Made by a program: the position numbers and the translations under genes. Of a stretch of DNA of 64,000 bases, positions 12,186 through 24,929 are shown piece after piece. The notes under the pieces were generated by a model that saw only the letters and a program-made list of their open reading frames with translations, was not told the origin of the DNA and ran no database searches. Each line of letters starts with the position of its first letter. Within the stretch, counting starts at the first letter, position 1. Source of the DNA: Lophius americanus (Eukaryota; Chordata; Actinopteri; Lophiiformes; Lophiidae); NCBI GenBank assembly GCA_037951165.1, contig JBBDHG010000153.1:1800001-1864000 (forward strand), given 5' to 3'.

Positions 12186-12189
12186 TTCC

Positions 12190-12860
12190 TCACAGACACA
12201 AGCCAAGCTGTTGGGCATACACACATGTGCCCAAAGGCACACTAGCAGCACCAGACCATTGTACCTAGACCTCATAAAGACCTCAGTAGCAGTAACCATC
12301 TAAAGCAAGCGATACCCAACAACTATTTAAGATGCATAAAAATCAATTACACTCATCAAAGCTGTTATTGATTGAAGTCTATTCGCCTTGCTTTCTTTTA
12401 AATAGCTCACTGTTCCTAATTCTGAAATTATTAAATTAACTTAACTAACTTCAAAACTACTCCAGATAAGGTTTCTCTTTCTTTTTTTAAAAATCTAACA
12501 TTGGCTAATATTAGCTGACTTCACAATAAAGGTTCTGAAAAGGTAAGAGACCGACCATTAATAGCAATATATTATTCTGTTTTAATCTATTATTGATAAA
12601 CTAGCAATCCATATTAAGAATTGTGCAGACTTTGCAAAAATATCAAGAGCGTATTGTGGCTACCTCTACTTGTGTCTTTTGACCTCTGGGCCGTGGCCAC
12701 CCAATTAAAAAATCGAAGGCCGACCCCTACACTTAGCTCAGGACCTGGTCAATTTATGACAGAAAACCTTTAATCTTCTACCTAATCAGTGTTAGTGTCG
12801 TAATCATTTTTGCTGCCGGCTACACTCATTACCATGACGAAACTGTCTGAGAGAAGCATT
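12190..12860 (+). repeat. Dispersed element, copy 2 (family unknown)
   Basis: Direct, diverged counterpart of 3482-4165. It shares 'aagccaagctg', 'ccatctaaagcaagcgata', 'caattacactcatcaaagct', 'gagcgtattgtgg' and 'ctgggcc', with extra AT-rich sequence in the middle. No protein frame. Confidence 0.6.
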
Positions 12861-15800
12861 ACAAATTTTACAGATGGTCTGTGTGTTGCGGAGGACACAC
12901 TGGTAAAAAATACTTGTCTAGACGCTACGCAGGACCCCAATCTCCTGACCAGCCACCTTACAATATGTTGTTTTTTTTTACCCTGAGGTTAAGTTTGTTT
13001 CACCAAGCAATTATGGCAAAAAAAAAGTTAAGGACAGATTCTATGAAAGATGATTAAAATAATGTTAAGAGCATTTTATTTCCTAAAGAAGTATAAACGT
13101 AGCTTTTTCTCTTCTTACAAATGCATTTAAATTGTGCATCAAATCTCATGTTAAGTTCTTTCAAGTAGATGCATAAAACAGAATAATTGGTGCCTACGAT
13201 AAGAGTATTTCACTACACTGCACGTAATGAAGTGTGTGACACTGAAAAGTCTCATGAGGGTGTCCCTTATTATTCCACATTAGAAGTGGGGAATCACAGA
13301 TGTGGACAGGACACTCGATCCTATTTCTCAAGCACATATCATACGTAACATAGAAACCCATCCTGCTCAACTGGAACTAATCAAGATCTTCATCATTCGC
13401 ACTGTTCAAGACTGCAAGAAAAGAGAGATCTCTTTCTTAGCGGGTAACCTTTATGGACCTCTGATCACCCATTCAAATCGGACCCAAGTCTTGACCTACA
13501 TAAAGTAATGACATCACATCTATCGGTGTATGCTAAATTTTGTTTTACACTACGTGTGCTTGTGTGTATGCAGGTACATTACTCTGAACATGTAGGATGC
13601 ATTCATATGTCTTTGGAATATGTATCTTTGAATTTATTTATTTGTTTTTATTTGTATTTTAATTACTGTTTATGTATCACGTTAGTTTTATTCAACCAAC
13701 TTATTTAATTATGTATTCTTTTTTTTTTAACTTATGGGCAAGATAGAAACAGCAGAGAGATTTGGAGAAGAAAAAAAGAGTATAATATTTACGCTGTGTT
13801 TCCTAATAACTCCCTGTACTTGAATATAAGGTATGTGACTAAAAACTACTTTTTAAAATAATAATCTCTACATCATGAAAACTAGAATTAGCACTCTGAG
13901 TGCAAACGAGGCGCAATTGTACCCAAGGTTTAGGAAAACTGTATGCAGATTTCTCCATTAATGTCTGAGTTATTGCCAGCCCTGTGAATCTACCAACTAT
14001 TCCAACAAACTCTCTGAGTATCTCTCACATACTCGCATACTGAACATGCAAAAGCCACATTCTGATGTCACGCTTTAAAAAAAAAAGGAATCGTTATTTT
14101 TTTATAATTAAATTCTGCGAAACCCGTAATGTCACCAAAATGTACATAATCACCTTTAGCATATGCCAAACTCCACCTCTGGGTAAGATTTCATTGAAAT
14201 GCATCTCTGTTCAGCCCACTCAGCCCACAGCTCCTACCCCAAGTGAACATCAAAAGCAATCAAAGGAACCCTAGAAACCGGGCTCCAGGCGCCGCCGAAA
14301 GTAAAGATCCAAGGATTCAAAGGATCGAGGGCCGCATAGGCCACATTGTGACGTTACTGCTCAAAACGGCTTATTATTTAATTTTTGTTTTTGTAAATGA
14401 TGCGAAACTGCGAAGAAAAACCAACCTGCAAACATTTCATGCGTGTCCGTCATGTAATTATCCCGTAATCTTGTTCCCAAACAAACAGATATACAAACAT
14501 AGAAACAAGCAGACGCACAGGAGTGAAAACATTACCCCTCGTTGGTGGATGTGATTAGTGTGTGATAGTTCCACACATGCCCCCGTATCCATACAGGCTT
14601 ATCTGTGCTACTATCCTAATGAGACTGAAAGCCAATCTAGTTTCTTGTAAATAAGATATGAGCTTGGCACGTACCACCTTCTCTTCATAATAGTCTAGTT
14701 TCCAGAGTGATGGCCAAGCTGAAGAATAATTCAGCTATACCCGGGCTTCCACTTCTCACTCACAAAGACATTATCAGTCCCTTCTAATGACTCTGGACTT
14801 CATTGAAGATGGAACTGTGTCTTCAAGGGGTCCTGCTAGTGAAGCCGAGACTGTTGTGAGGACTGCTCGGACCTCATCAGAGCTTTAAGGACTACAGTGG
14901 CCGTGATGGCGGACCCAGCAGTCTACAAGGAGTGCATTCTTGTGTCCTTCAAAGGGGTCTTCAGTGGATCACAGGATGCATCGTTGTGGGCCTGATGAAG
15001 AACCAGTATGCCTATTTTGAATTTTCTAGGCGTTTCAAAAAGCATTTTGTGTAAATGAGTCGATGGCGCTTTTGACAAAGATATATAGCCCAGTGGCTTC
15101 CTGGTCTAGGGAATACTGGGGAGCCTTGAGAGAATGCCATAATTCCTCAGCAGGGGAAAGGAGCTTGGAATAGCGTATATCAGCTATGTCCTTAAGACTG
15201 TTCGTAAGCCAAGTAGGATAATCTTGAGGATTTAGGACCATCAGGGGAACCCCCATGAGTAAACACACCTGTGTTTCAGCCTCGATGAGGGGAAACACCT
15301 GAACACCCTTAGGGATCGGTGAGACCTCCAATAGGGCCAGAAGAGAGATTACCCAGTTCCATCATCAACATCAACCTTATAGAATCCATGAAACTCCATT
15401 GACCAAACAAATAAACCTTCACTGATCTACTTTTGCTCTTTGAATTCTGCTTGTAGTACTACTGGGTTTTGGTTTTATCTGCCTGTCTACTGACGTCTGA
15501 AGAATGCTGAGCCATCACAATAGATGAGTGGGGTTATTGTAGACAGCGAGCCTCTCCACTCTCTGTAACTGATGCCCACTTTCTGGGTCTGGAACCAAAC
15601 ACATGCTGTAGGGAGAGTAAAAAGGAGCACCTGAATGATCCAGGAAGAGCTCCTTTCTAAAGTAATTACATTGTGATGCACAGTAAATGGGTGCTCAGAG
15701 GATTTCTCCCCTGACGACTCATCAGAAAAAAAGAATCAATAACATTTCCAACTTTATGTTTTAACAAATTGCTTTAATATCCTGTTTCTCCTTTAAGTGT

Positions 15801-16300
15801 CCATCGTTTGATTTTTGTTATATCATGACTGAAGTTCATTCTTTCTCTGCTGTGGCCTCTGCTGTTAACATAAAAGCAGTATAGTATAATGCAGGGCGCT
15901 GAATGCTTTGGCACTTTCCCTGAGTGAGTCAATGTCAGATAACCTGATAAAAACCTGTCTATAAATGATGGATGAGAAGCCTAATTGCAGGCAGAAATAA
16001 TAGAGCTGCTGGGCCGAGTCAGTTTTTGTGGGCAATAAATCAAGATTTAGGAATGATCAACAACCTGCAAGCTACTTTTTTTCCACGACAAACATAACAG
16101 CTTATCAATATATTCCATTAACTCACATCAGGATCACCCAAGGGTCCGGTTTGGTGAGATTAGAATTGAGTCTTTGCTCTTTCCTGATGTGGTTCTGTTG
16201 GCTTCATCAGTCCTCACTGAAGTGGTGTGCAGCTGAATGTGAAGCTGTGGGCATGAGGGTCAGCACCTAACAATCTGAGGCCATGGTTCTTGGGGCCTTG
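12861..16300. other. Intergenic; one unidentified minus-strand ORF
   Basis: The only frame of note is 15035-15331 on the minus strand (98 codons, with phrases such as PTWLTNSLKDIADIRYSKLL). It reads like protein but matches nothing I know and has no visible splice structure. The plus-strand stretch 14790-15000 resembles a degraded repeat. The rest is AT-rich and featureless. Confidence 0.35.
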
Positions 16301-16302
16301 TT

Positions 16303-16470
16303 ATGGATGGATGGATGGATGGATGGATGGATGGATGGATGGATGGATGGATGAATGGATGAGTTAATGGATGGATGGATGGATGGATGGATGGATGGAT
16401 GAATGAATGAATGAATGAATGAATGAATGAATGAATGAATGAATAAATGAATAAATGGATGGAATGGATG
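16303..16470 (+). repeat. (ATGG)n/(ATGA)n microsatellite
   Basis: An ATGG array with interruptions passes into an ATGA/ATAA array. The minus-strand ORF of Ser-Ile-His-Pro/Phe repeats is an artefact of it. Confidence 0.96.
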
Positions 16471-16519
16471 TGAAACAGTACTTCTTCTGTTGGACTGGAC
16501 ATCATGGACTACTCTTCGA

Positions 16520-16870
16520 TGTCCAAGTGCATCAATGAGCCTTCAGTGTCCATGACCCTGTTGCCTTTTACTATTTTTCTTCCTCAGACCACATTTTGGG
16601 AACACCCAACAAGACTTAAAGTTTTGGAGATGTTCTGACCCAGTTGTCTGGTCATCACAATTTGTCCCTCATCAAAGTCACTGAAACCCTAAACGAAGAC
16701 AATTTTTCCTGCTTCCAACACATTATCTTTGTAGCAAAAATGTTTGGTCGCTAATTAATTTATCCCACCTACAGTCAGATGCCATTGTAACGAGATAATC
16801 AAAGTCTGCCTCCAACGTCATCTATGCCATCAGTGGTTATAGTGTTATGGCTGATCAATCTGTATTGGGT
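16520..16870 (+). repeat. Teleost dispersed repeat (class uncertain)
   Basis: Degraded copy of a widespread fish repeat. Recognisable blocks, in order, are 'tccatgaccctgttgcc', 'ggaacacccaacaag', 'gttttggagatgttctgacc', 'catcacaatttg', 'tttttcctgcttccaacaca', 'tatcccacct' and the terminal 'gtgttatggctgatca'. It directly follows the tetranucleotide array, as such elements often do. Transposon class not determined. Confidence 0.65.
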
Positions 16871-18305
16871 TTTCAAGAAAAGTGGTACTTCTTTAAAGCT
16901 TTTGTGGAGACTCAGTAACTTTCATCCTTTCACCGGAGCTACACATTTGTGTTTCAAAATGACTACAAACGAATTGACTTTTGTACCAAACACACACGGG
17001 GGGGTAATTGGGTAAGTAGCAACATTTAAAAAAAAAAAAGAAGTTTCCTAAGATACTGATGACAAAAGTTTGTCAGTTTGCATCAGGTGTAAAAGAGAAG
17101 GGGAACTCTAGAATGGAACATCAGCTTTGACATCTCATTCATAGACAACATCCTATCTTAGTGTCCGATGTGAGAGTAAAATGTTTCTGTGTTTCAGTCG
17201 ATGGGGCGCCAGTTCAAGTCTTGGTTTGTTTCATAAGTGTCAAGTCAAAAAGTCAAACATGCTAGTGGTTGATTTTAAGCAGAAAATACAAAAAAGCTTC
17301 ACGAGAGTCTCAGAATTAAATGAACAAAGACGCAAGATTTAAAAATCTCCAGCATGACAGGGTCATGGAATATGTTAAATTTAAAGATCTTATCAATGCA
17401 CTGAACCAGAAATGCAGAAATGTATGCATGAGGAAACCGTTTTAGACAAGAATAGTCCAAACATTCTGAATAGTAAATAGCTTTTCTTTTATGTTATTTT
17501 GAAACATATAAAAATGCGTTTCTCAGTATAACACAAGGGATCGGAATATATCGCAATCTGAAACAATATATATAACAAATAACTACGTACTTCCTAGATG
17601 TAGATGCAAGAATAAAAACACAAGCTCTTACTTTGCTAAAGTTTAAACAGCAATCATTTACATATTTGTCCCTAGTTTGCATTTGTTTACTAACGAAGAA
17701 ATTATCAATTTATCAACCTGGAAGTCTTAAGCATTTTCTGCAAAAAAAAAGGCAAAAATAAAAACATTTTTATTATACATGTGGTGTTCAGGTCCGCCGG
17801 ACTGGAGGGTAATAAAAATGCGGGAATAACTTTGATTCCATCAGTAGGTGAAAATGAGAAAACATGATGAAAATGAGAGAAAGTGTTCTCTGCACGTTCA
17901 TGTCGTCATCCTACTGCCTGGATGTGTAGTCGTGAGTGAAAGTGTGTGTGTGTGAGTGTGCTCCTTTATACTTTTCATACAAAGAACCCCATCCACTCTT
18001 TTATAGGTTTTACGAGTTTATTATAAGGCAATTTTCTGCTCCCTCTATTCCCTCACGATTGTGTTCGATGGAGCTCAGGAGAATTTATATTCTTTATGTT
18101 GATGACTTAAAGAATATAAATCAGTTCATTCATATGTGCTCTGGATAAAAACGACTTATACCATCCATGCACATTGGATTTTTTTCCCCCAAAGAAGTCC
18201 CGTTTTGCTTCATCTTGACATTCCTGACTTTAGATCCCGTATTGTGACTGACATCCATTGACATTTATACTGGAGTGTTAAATAACATCTGCATTGTCGG
18301 AGTAG
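16871..18305. other. Intergenic, no gene recognised
   Basis: AT-rich. Short ORFs only, with no similarity recognised. Confidence 0.4.
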
Positions 18306-18309
18306 ACAA

Positions 18310-18421
18310 CAAATGGACCACAGTATGTGGAAAAGATCTACATAAACCAAATAGACCACAGTATGTGGAAATGATCTACATAAACCAAATAGACCACAGT
18401 ATGTGGAAATGATCTACATGT
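18310..18421 (+). repeat. Minisatellite, three copies of a 38-bp unit
   Basis: Units begin at 18310, 18348 and 18386 with 'caaatagaccacagtatgtg'. The copies are nearly identical, so the duplication is recent. The unit contains the palindromic core CCACAGTATGTGG. Confidence 0.9.
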
Positions 18422-19194
18422 CAAATCTTAAAACAGAGGAAGTCACTCAGTTTGCAGCTGTTGCACCTTTTCTCCCCCAGCCTCACATGAAGCCCAGTAA
18501 GGGTAGGAGAATGTGTTTCAAACACTCCCCAACAGCAAAACACATAAACGCTGACATAAATGATTAATAAAGCTGGAGTGAACAGCTTTCTAAGAGGCAT
18601 TCTAACCACGTCATGACAGTCTTCGGCACATATGAAAGCTGCTTCGATGTTTTATGAGCTCCATTTTAACACACATTCAACAATATTTACATTTCAATGA
18701 AGTCAATGACCATAAAACAAGGTCCACTAAATACTCACACACGCTGTGGCTGTCAAACAGCTGAGCTTAAGTATTTAAATAAAAAGAGATGTTTTTTTCT
18801 TACCGAGTCCCTCCAGTCTGAAGGTCTGCATCACACTGACCACCAGCTCTCTCTCTCTCTCCTCCTATCTCTCTCTCTCTCTACTCTACTCTCTGTCTCT
18901 TGCGGTCACACATGTGGTTTCTCTTCCTTAAGCTCGTAGTTACTTCCTACACACACACACACACCCACACACGTGTACCCTAAATGTCAAGCCAAATCAT
19001 TAGTCTATAATATATATGTACAAAACATATATGTCTCATTAGGGAAATGTTTACGTTGTTTGACTGGTTTTGCATCGCCCTGCAGACCAGTGACTGCAGT
19101 ATATATATTTTTCAATCAGGAGAGACAGAGATTGAAGTAAAGATGAATGTTTATGAATGTTTATTGTAACAAATGGTTTGTGTTAAGTACTCCC

Positions 19195-19335
19195 TCAGAA
19201 AGTCTTTGGCGCTCAGACTTTTCGGGGAGATTGTGATCTACGAGTCTCTGCCTTGAGCAGCAGCAGTTCTACCTGACTGTGGAATCAGGCTACTGGTGGT
19301 GGTGGCTGATGACTCTGCTGAGACTGATGAATGAT
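19195..19335 (-). repeat. Dispersed repeat, inverted relative to 9600-9745
   Basis: The reverse complement of 9600-9745 aligns along most of this stretch. It abuts the SINE on its right. No coding capacity. Confidence 0.6.
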
Positions 19336-19646
19336 AATGTTGATGGATAAGGGAGGACTAAGCGGAGGTTGGGAGGTAGCGTGTCCGCCTACCGGCGGCA
19401 GACAGGAGCTAGATGAATGGAGAGAACCATATATAAAAGTGCGCCGATTCGCAGGTCGAAGGTTCAAGCCCAGCAGACTACATGTCGAAAGGTCCCCGAG
19501 CAAGACCCTGAACCCAAATTCGCACACCCATTGCCACAGATGGCTGCCCACCACTCCTTGGGGAAGGCAAATGCAGAGAAACAAATTGGCTTTTTGTACT
19601 GCTTGTGTGATGGTATGTGACAAATAAAGGCTTTTTCTTCTTATGA
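19336..19646 (+). mobile_element. SINE with tRNA-like head (V-SINE/DeuSINE-type)
   Basis: A tRNA-like 5' part has a perfect polymerase III B box (GGTTCAAGCCC, 19461-19471) and an A-box-like stretch near 19378. A core resembling the vertebrate V-SINE/DeuSINE family follows ('gtccccgagcaagaccctga', 'gctgcccaccactcc'), then a LINE-like tail ending in an AATAAAGG-type sequence. Length of about 300 bp fits. Insertions between the A and B boxes suggest an old copy. The plus/minus ORFs across it (98 and 112 codons) are by-products. Confidence 0.72.
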
Positions 19647-22600
19647 TGAGCCTCTTGTGTGTAGATTTTTTTTTTTTTCATGAGGGCTCTCAGCATTGAA
19701 GTGTGCACATCTCAGGTGCACGTGAGCATCACTACCTGTCACAGCCTAGAAGACTCTCATGGTGCTTTCATGTGTGTCTAGGAAAGATGAGCTCATCAAA
19801 GCAACTTTGAAGAACCCTCCAGTGAATCCCAAAATCCCTAGGATGTGCTGAACAGGATGGTTTTAAGGAACAACTAAAGAGAGGTGGGGTAAAGGTATAG
19901 AACATCCAATTAAACCTTCATAATTTAATGAAAGTAGAGATTCATTCAGAGTCAGCCTGATGCATAAACTAAATAAGTGGCTGCTAGGGGTCACCATGGC
20001 CACCAAATTCTGCTCTTGGCTCTGGATGCATTTCAAAAGCAATCATATAAGAATGTGCTCTGCTGCTCAACTTCTTGGTTGGTGTAAGGCTTGAGTTTGT
20101 GTCAATGTTCAGGTTGTAGTGCAAAAACCATATTATTTGCTGCTTTTCCTACATATCAGGCAAACATGACATTTAGTTTAACAGTTAAATAGGTAAACAA
20201 TTCCAGTAATATCTGGCTGTATTACAAAATTCTCTCCGGACTACATCCACCAGCATCCCACTGCATTTTAAGGTCATTAATTAAAATATTTGATTTTAAT
20301 CGAGCTTGTATAAATCCCTTTTTCCCTTTAATGGTTGATATTTTACTCACTAGGAGATACATTTTTGCATAACTTCAGAGATAACTTAACATTATATTTG
20401 AGTTAAATTACAGGGATGGCTTGTACGAAGCAGGGATTGGGGGCCTTTGGGGAGATACCCTTGCTGTCATTGACAACACAGGCCTATGTTATAAATAAAT
20501 ATAGGATACCCACGGTATACTGTTATTCTAAAATGCAATCAAATAACAGTTAATTCGATTAAATTTATAATGAAAAGCTTTAAAGTGCATCACCTGAGCT
20601 TTACGACGTTGTCAGACAGAAAGTGAAGTGAAAGCACCAGCCGACACAATGAATTAGGAGCTTAAGTTTAAAAACCTTTATTACCAAAACTGGTATTGGT
20701 TTTACCACATCATCCTGTTTTTCTACTGATTCTAGCCGTTAAACAGTAGTCGCATCACAGCAGAGCTGTCAGACAGTCTTAAAGTGAACTCTAGTAGCAG
20801 TTATTCCAGTTAAAGCAGGAAATGTCAGTGACGTCAATCCACTTCAACTTCTTCTTTTATTTCTCGCTCAAGAAGCTGCACCTCACTGCAGCCGTCTCCT
20901 GAGTTCAGTGTTCTGTACGTGGAGGAAACACAGGTTTGGAGGCCCACTGAAGATGAGTCATGATGATTTTTCTTGCTTTCGTCAGTGATGGATGAGGCGA
21001 CGACAACTGGTGGATTCCACACAAATGGTGGGACAGTAGGACCGGCAAACACATAGACACAGGAAGTCGCCCATTCTGACAGCTAGACTTGAATGTACAG
21101 TCTTTACAGAAAGGCCATGGCATAGTAATGATGCAAACAAGTGTGTGTGATGGTGACATTAGAATAAAACAATCGGAAAATCTAATATTTCTTTCTTCTG
21201 ACATCAGCAGACTGAATCTCACTCCCACAAAACCTCACAGAGAAACCACCCGAAGGGCTTTGGGACCCAATAATACAGGATGCCTTTAGTGCACACATAA
21301 AAAAAAGCCACTCAAAAACAAGTAAACAGACTGAAAGCATCAACCTACAGTGTTTTAACGTCCTCAGGTCCCCTCATTTTTTAAAAAACGTCCAAATATA
21401 ATTATTTTATTTACCAGTCTACGTGTGTTTTGATATCAAAAAAACATTTTTGGAGGTGAAATCTGAGAAAAATTGACATAAAGGTCTTCTGTCTAAATGA
21501 TACAGGGAAACTGAAGTCACTCCCTACATATAGAAATATTGCCCAAAAATGTCAAAGATGGACATCTTCCTCCCCCTCGTCATCGTTCTAGTGCTTTTCG
21601 GTATGCTTCTGCTTTCAGTCATAAATGATGCAGGCTTGTGTTCACAGTCGGGATCCTCTCTTCAGCGTCATTACCGTCATCTGAGGCCACGGCATGCTTT
21701 AAATTCACTCATACCTCCATTTGCCCTTTTCTTGAGAATAACCCAAGTATTTGTAAATTACCCTTGACAACATGATTCACTCGTCTCGGGTTCAATTTTC
21801 TCTACATATTCCTGTCATTATGAGTTTCAAACAGGAGGAAGACCAAAGAATGATTTGTTTGAAAATGTGTGGCGAGTCAAGAAAAAGGTGACCAGTGATA
21901 GTAGTCATCTTTTAAAATTCTCTGCTGCGATAGGCCGACGTCTGATCAGGCGTTTTGGTTTTTGTAGAGCAAATATGTTGTGAATTAATCAGTGAAATAA
22001 ACTTATGGAAATGTTGGACAGTTGCAGGATTTTTGTATCAGTATTTCAAAATGTTAAAATTTGCTGACAAGGAAAAACAGACATTTCTGTTCTGATGATT
22101 ACCTCATGGAGTTCCTCAGGGTGCGTCACGCATGACAATCTGAACCGACATCTGAGGGTTTTTTGTTGGATTACACGTTACAATCAGTCAGTTTTGGTTT
22201 GAGCTATGACCTGTTATCTCTCTGCACAACCTGTCCTCTTCTCTCTTCTCTCTCTCTTCATCCTCGCAGAAAGTAAATTCAAAACTTTCGGCATATTTGT
22301 GTGTTTTTCTTCCACTTGACTTTTAATCAATTCATTAAACCGTGTCCCTCTCAAACACCTCGTCCCCTCCTCCCCCTGTGGGATACCTCGGATCATTTCA
22401 GCTACTTCCTTCTTCTGTTTGTTTTTCTTCTTCTTTTGTTTATTGGAGACAGCAGCCTACTGTAACTTCTGTATTTGGTCAAAAAGTCTGAACTGCATCC
22501 AAAAAGGGTTTTCACACAGTAAATAAACCAAAGTATGGATCAGCCGGAATCGGACTGAGACTGCCTATCTTTTTCAGACAGTGTGCAGCTGTTTGATCGG

Positions 22601-24929
22601 GACTTAAGTGGATAATTATGACAATTATGGTTCTGGATCAAACTGAGAAAAAAAAAAAAGCAGACGTGAAAGCTCAATTAAATTATTTTGTAAAACATGT
22701 CACATTTAAAAGTTGCTTATAAATATATATTAACCATCCGTCTAAATCACTTGTTAATTGGATCCTTCCGTATTTCCCGTTTCATGAAAGTCCTCCATGG
22801 TCATCCATGTTTGTTTGTTTGCTTGTCTGGCTGAACACCATCTTGAAAATGTGTATTATATAAATATAATACATACTTATATATGTTATTGGATTTTGAT
22901 GAAATATTGTGGAGGATGTTTTTTTCAACATTATTCAGATTTGTTACCTTGATGGTTCATATTAATGAAAAAGTAAAGTGCATAATAGCGTTTGGCCAGA
23001 TAACCACATTTGCACACTGCATCGTTTTGGAAAACAGTACATCATAAATTACATCATAAAAGTTGCCCAATCAGGTTGTGACCATATCCAAATTCCTTTT
23101 ATTTGTATAATTTGATTGATGTTAGAAATGCAAGTGTGAGCGCTAAGTGGACTGAAACTAAAATTGCAAAACATCTGAGACTGAAAGAACCAGATGACAA
23201 GTGTGAACGCCCCATAAAACACTCAACACAGCAGCTGTGGGGCGGAGCTTAAGGTTTGAGCCCATCCAGTTGGTCCTGTGCTCGAGCGCTAATTCAACCA
23301 TGAGGGCCTTCAACATAATCCTTTTTTATGGACATCTGCGTTGGTAGTTTATGCAGCGTAGTCATCTGAAGCATGGAGCATCAGATGGAGGGGGCAAGGG
23401 CGGATGCAAGTGACCGAACAACTGAACATATTTTCAGAACAATTCATCGGTACGCGCCTCGGAGAGAGCACAGAGTGAGTTAGTCAGATTGAGGTCCAGA
23501 ATGTCAGTTTGCAGTTATTTTTACTGAAGCCTTCTTTGATGATTTTGTCTCAAGACAAAGTGGTTGTGCTGATCCAGAGAACAATCTACCAGACACAGTG
23601 AAGTCAGTTCAGTCATAAAATACAAATATAAATAACTACATAAAAAGTCCAAACTATACAGTTCACAAAGTCTCTGGATTCGGTCTGAATGTCTCTCACG
23701 GTGTTGCACAACTGTCTGGTTTACTCAGCACCCCGCATCAGTACATCAGGGTAATGCTTTCTAGCATAGCCACAACAAACCCCCTCAAGCACAATGCCTT
23801 CTTGTAAACACCATATTACTGTAGATGTGCATGAGTTTAAATGTGTGTGCTTGTGTAGGTGTCTAGTGTTGGTTTGGGTTCCAGTAAAGTGTCAAGAGTG
23901 TTGAATGCTGGAACAGAATCTTAGGATGAAGGGGGGAAAGACTATTATTTAACTGGGAGGAGTCCCTCCATCTTTGCCCTTTTTATCTGTCCTCCTATCA
24001 ATACATCTGCATCTCTCTCTTCTAGCGTCCCTCCATGTCCTCTCTCTCTCTCTCTCTCTTTCTACTTCTCTCTCCATCAGCTCTCTTGGTGTGATTTCAT
24101 CAATCTCCTTTTCTCCTCTTGTGTTTTTTCCAGTGATTATTTTAAATAACAGAGGGGGAGGAGGGAAAATTTGATACATTCAGTCGCTCTTCTGCCTCTG
24201 GTCCCCTTCACTCCAGTTCAGCCATGCGTCTCAGTGAGGGCGAAATCCCGGCCTAGTGGCATCCAGGGAAGCAGATTAGAAGGGCTAGTGGGTCGGTCAA
24301 CAGTCAGAGTTCCAGCTCATAGACTGAGCCCATTCTCCTTTATGTAGTCCACAAAAAATTATGCAACATGTTTTATAGGCTTTGAGTGAGGCCTCTCATA
24401 AGTGATACATCTTTTATCTCCATTTCTGTTTGTGTTGTAATTAGAATCATCACCTAGCCAAAATAAAAAAAATATCTTTGTGGCTCTTTTACCCATCGAC
24501 AAAGACTGGAGCTGCTTGTTGAATCAGTGAAAACGCTGATAATAAAAAAAAATAGCAGAAGTCAATGAATTCCAGCATTTTCAAAGTCGATCTATAGTGT
24601 TATGGTGTTTCAAGTTAATTTCAGCGTTCGTTAAAAACTGATTGGGAGAAAAAAAACAACTGTGTAGCTGAAATCCTTGGCAGCTTTTTCATCAGAGGTT
24701 GGTGTCTTGAGTGCAGTATGCTCACTCAGCTACAAAAGCTTGATGCAAAAAAAAGAGACTGAACCCCAAGTGCTATTTACCCACAATGCAAAGAGCCACA
24801 GACTAATGACATGCATCGGAGGATTTGGACTTAGAGCTCCTGTGTTCGGTCCCAGCAAGCTGTAGTTGAAGGAATTGTTTTTTCTCTTTAGATACAGCCA
24901 CATCCAGTGATGCTCATTAGTTGCATAGT
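19647..24929. other. 3' flank and presumed 3' untranslated region of ccdc88c
   Basis: No coding exon was recognised. The part nearest 24930 should be the 3' UTR of ccdc88c (minus strand). The first AATAAA on that strand that I noticed is at 23099-23104, and another lies near 22439-22444. CT-rich tracts occur at about 22230-22260 and 24030-24065. About 20430-20490 resembles 54700-54765 ('gggattgggggc' core), a small dispersed repeat. Confidence 0.4.
23099..23104 (-). terminator. Candidate polyadenylation signal (AATAAA) for ccdc88c
   Basis: The first canonical hexamer noticed downstream of the ccdc88c stop on the minus strand, which would give a 3' UTR of about 1.8 kb. No clear GU-rich element follows it, so the assignment is tentative. 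The hexamer near 22439 is an alternative. Confidence 0.2.

Noticed and set aside
19285..19627. 112- and 98-codon ORFs
   Set aside because: They span the SINE and its neighbouring repeat in both strands and have no protein resemblance.
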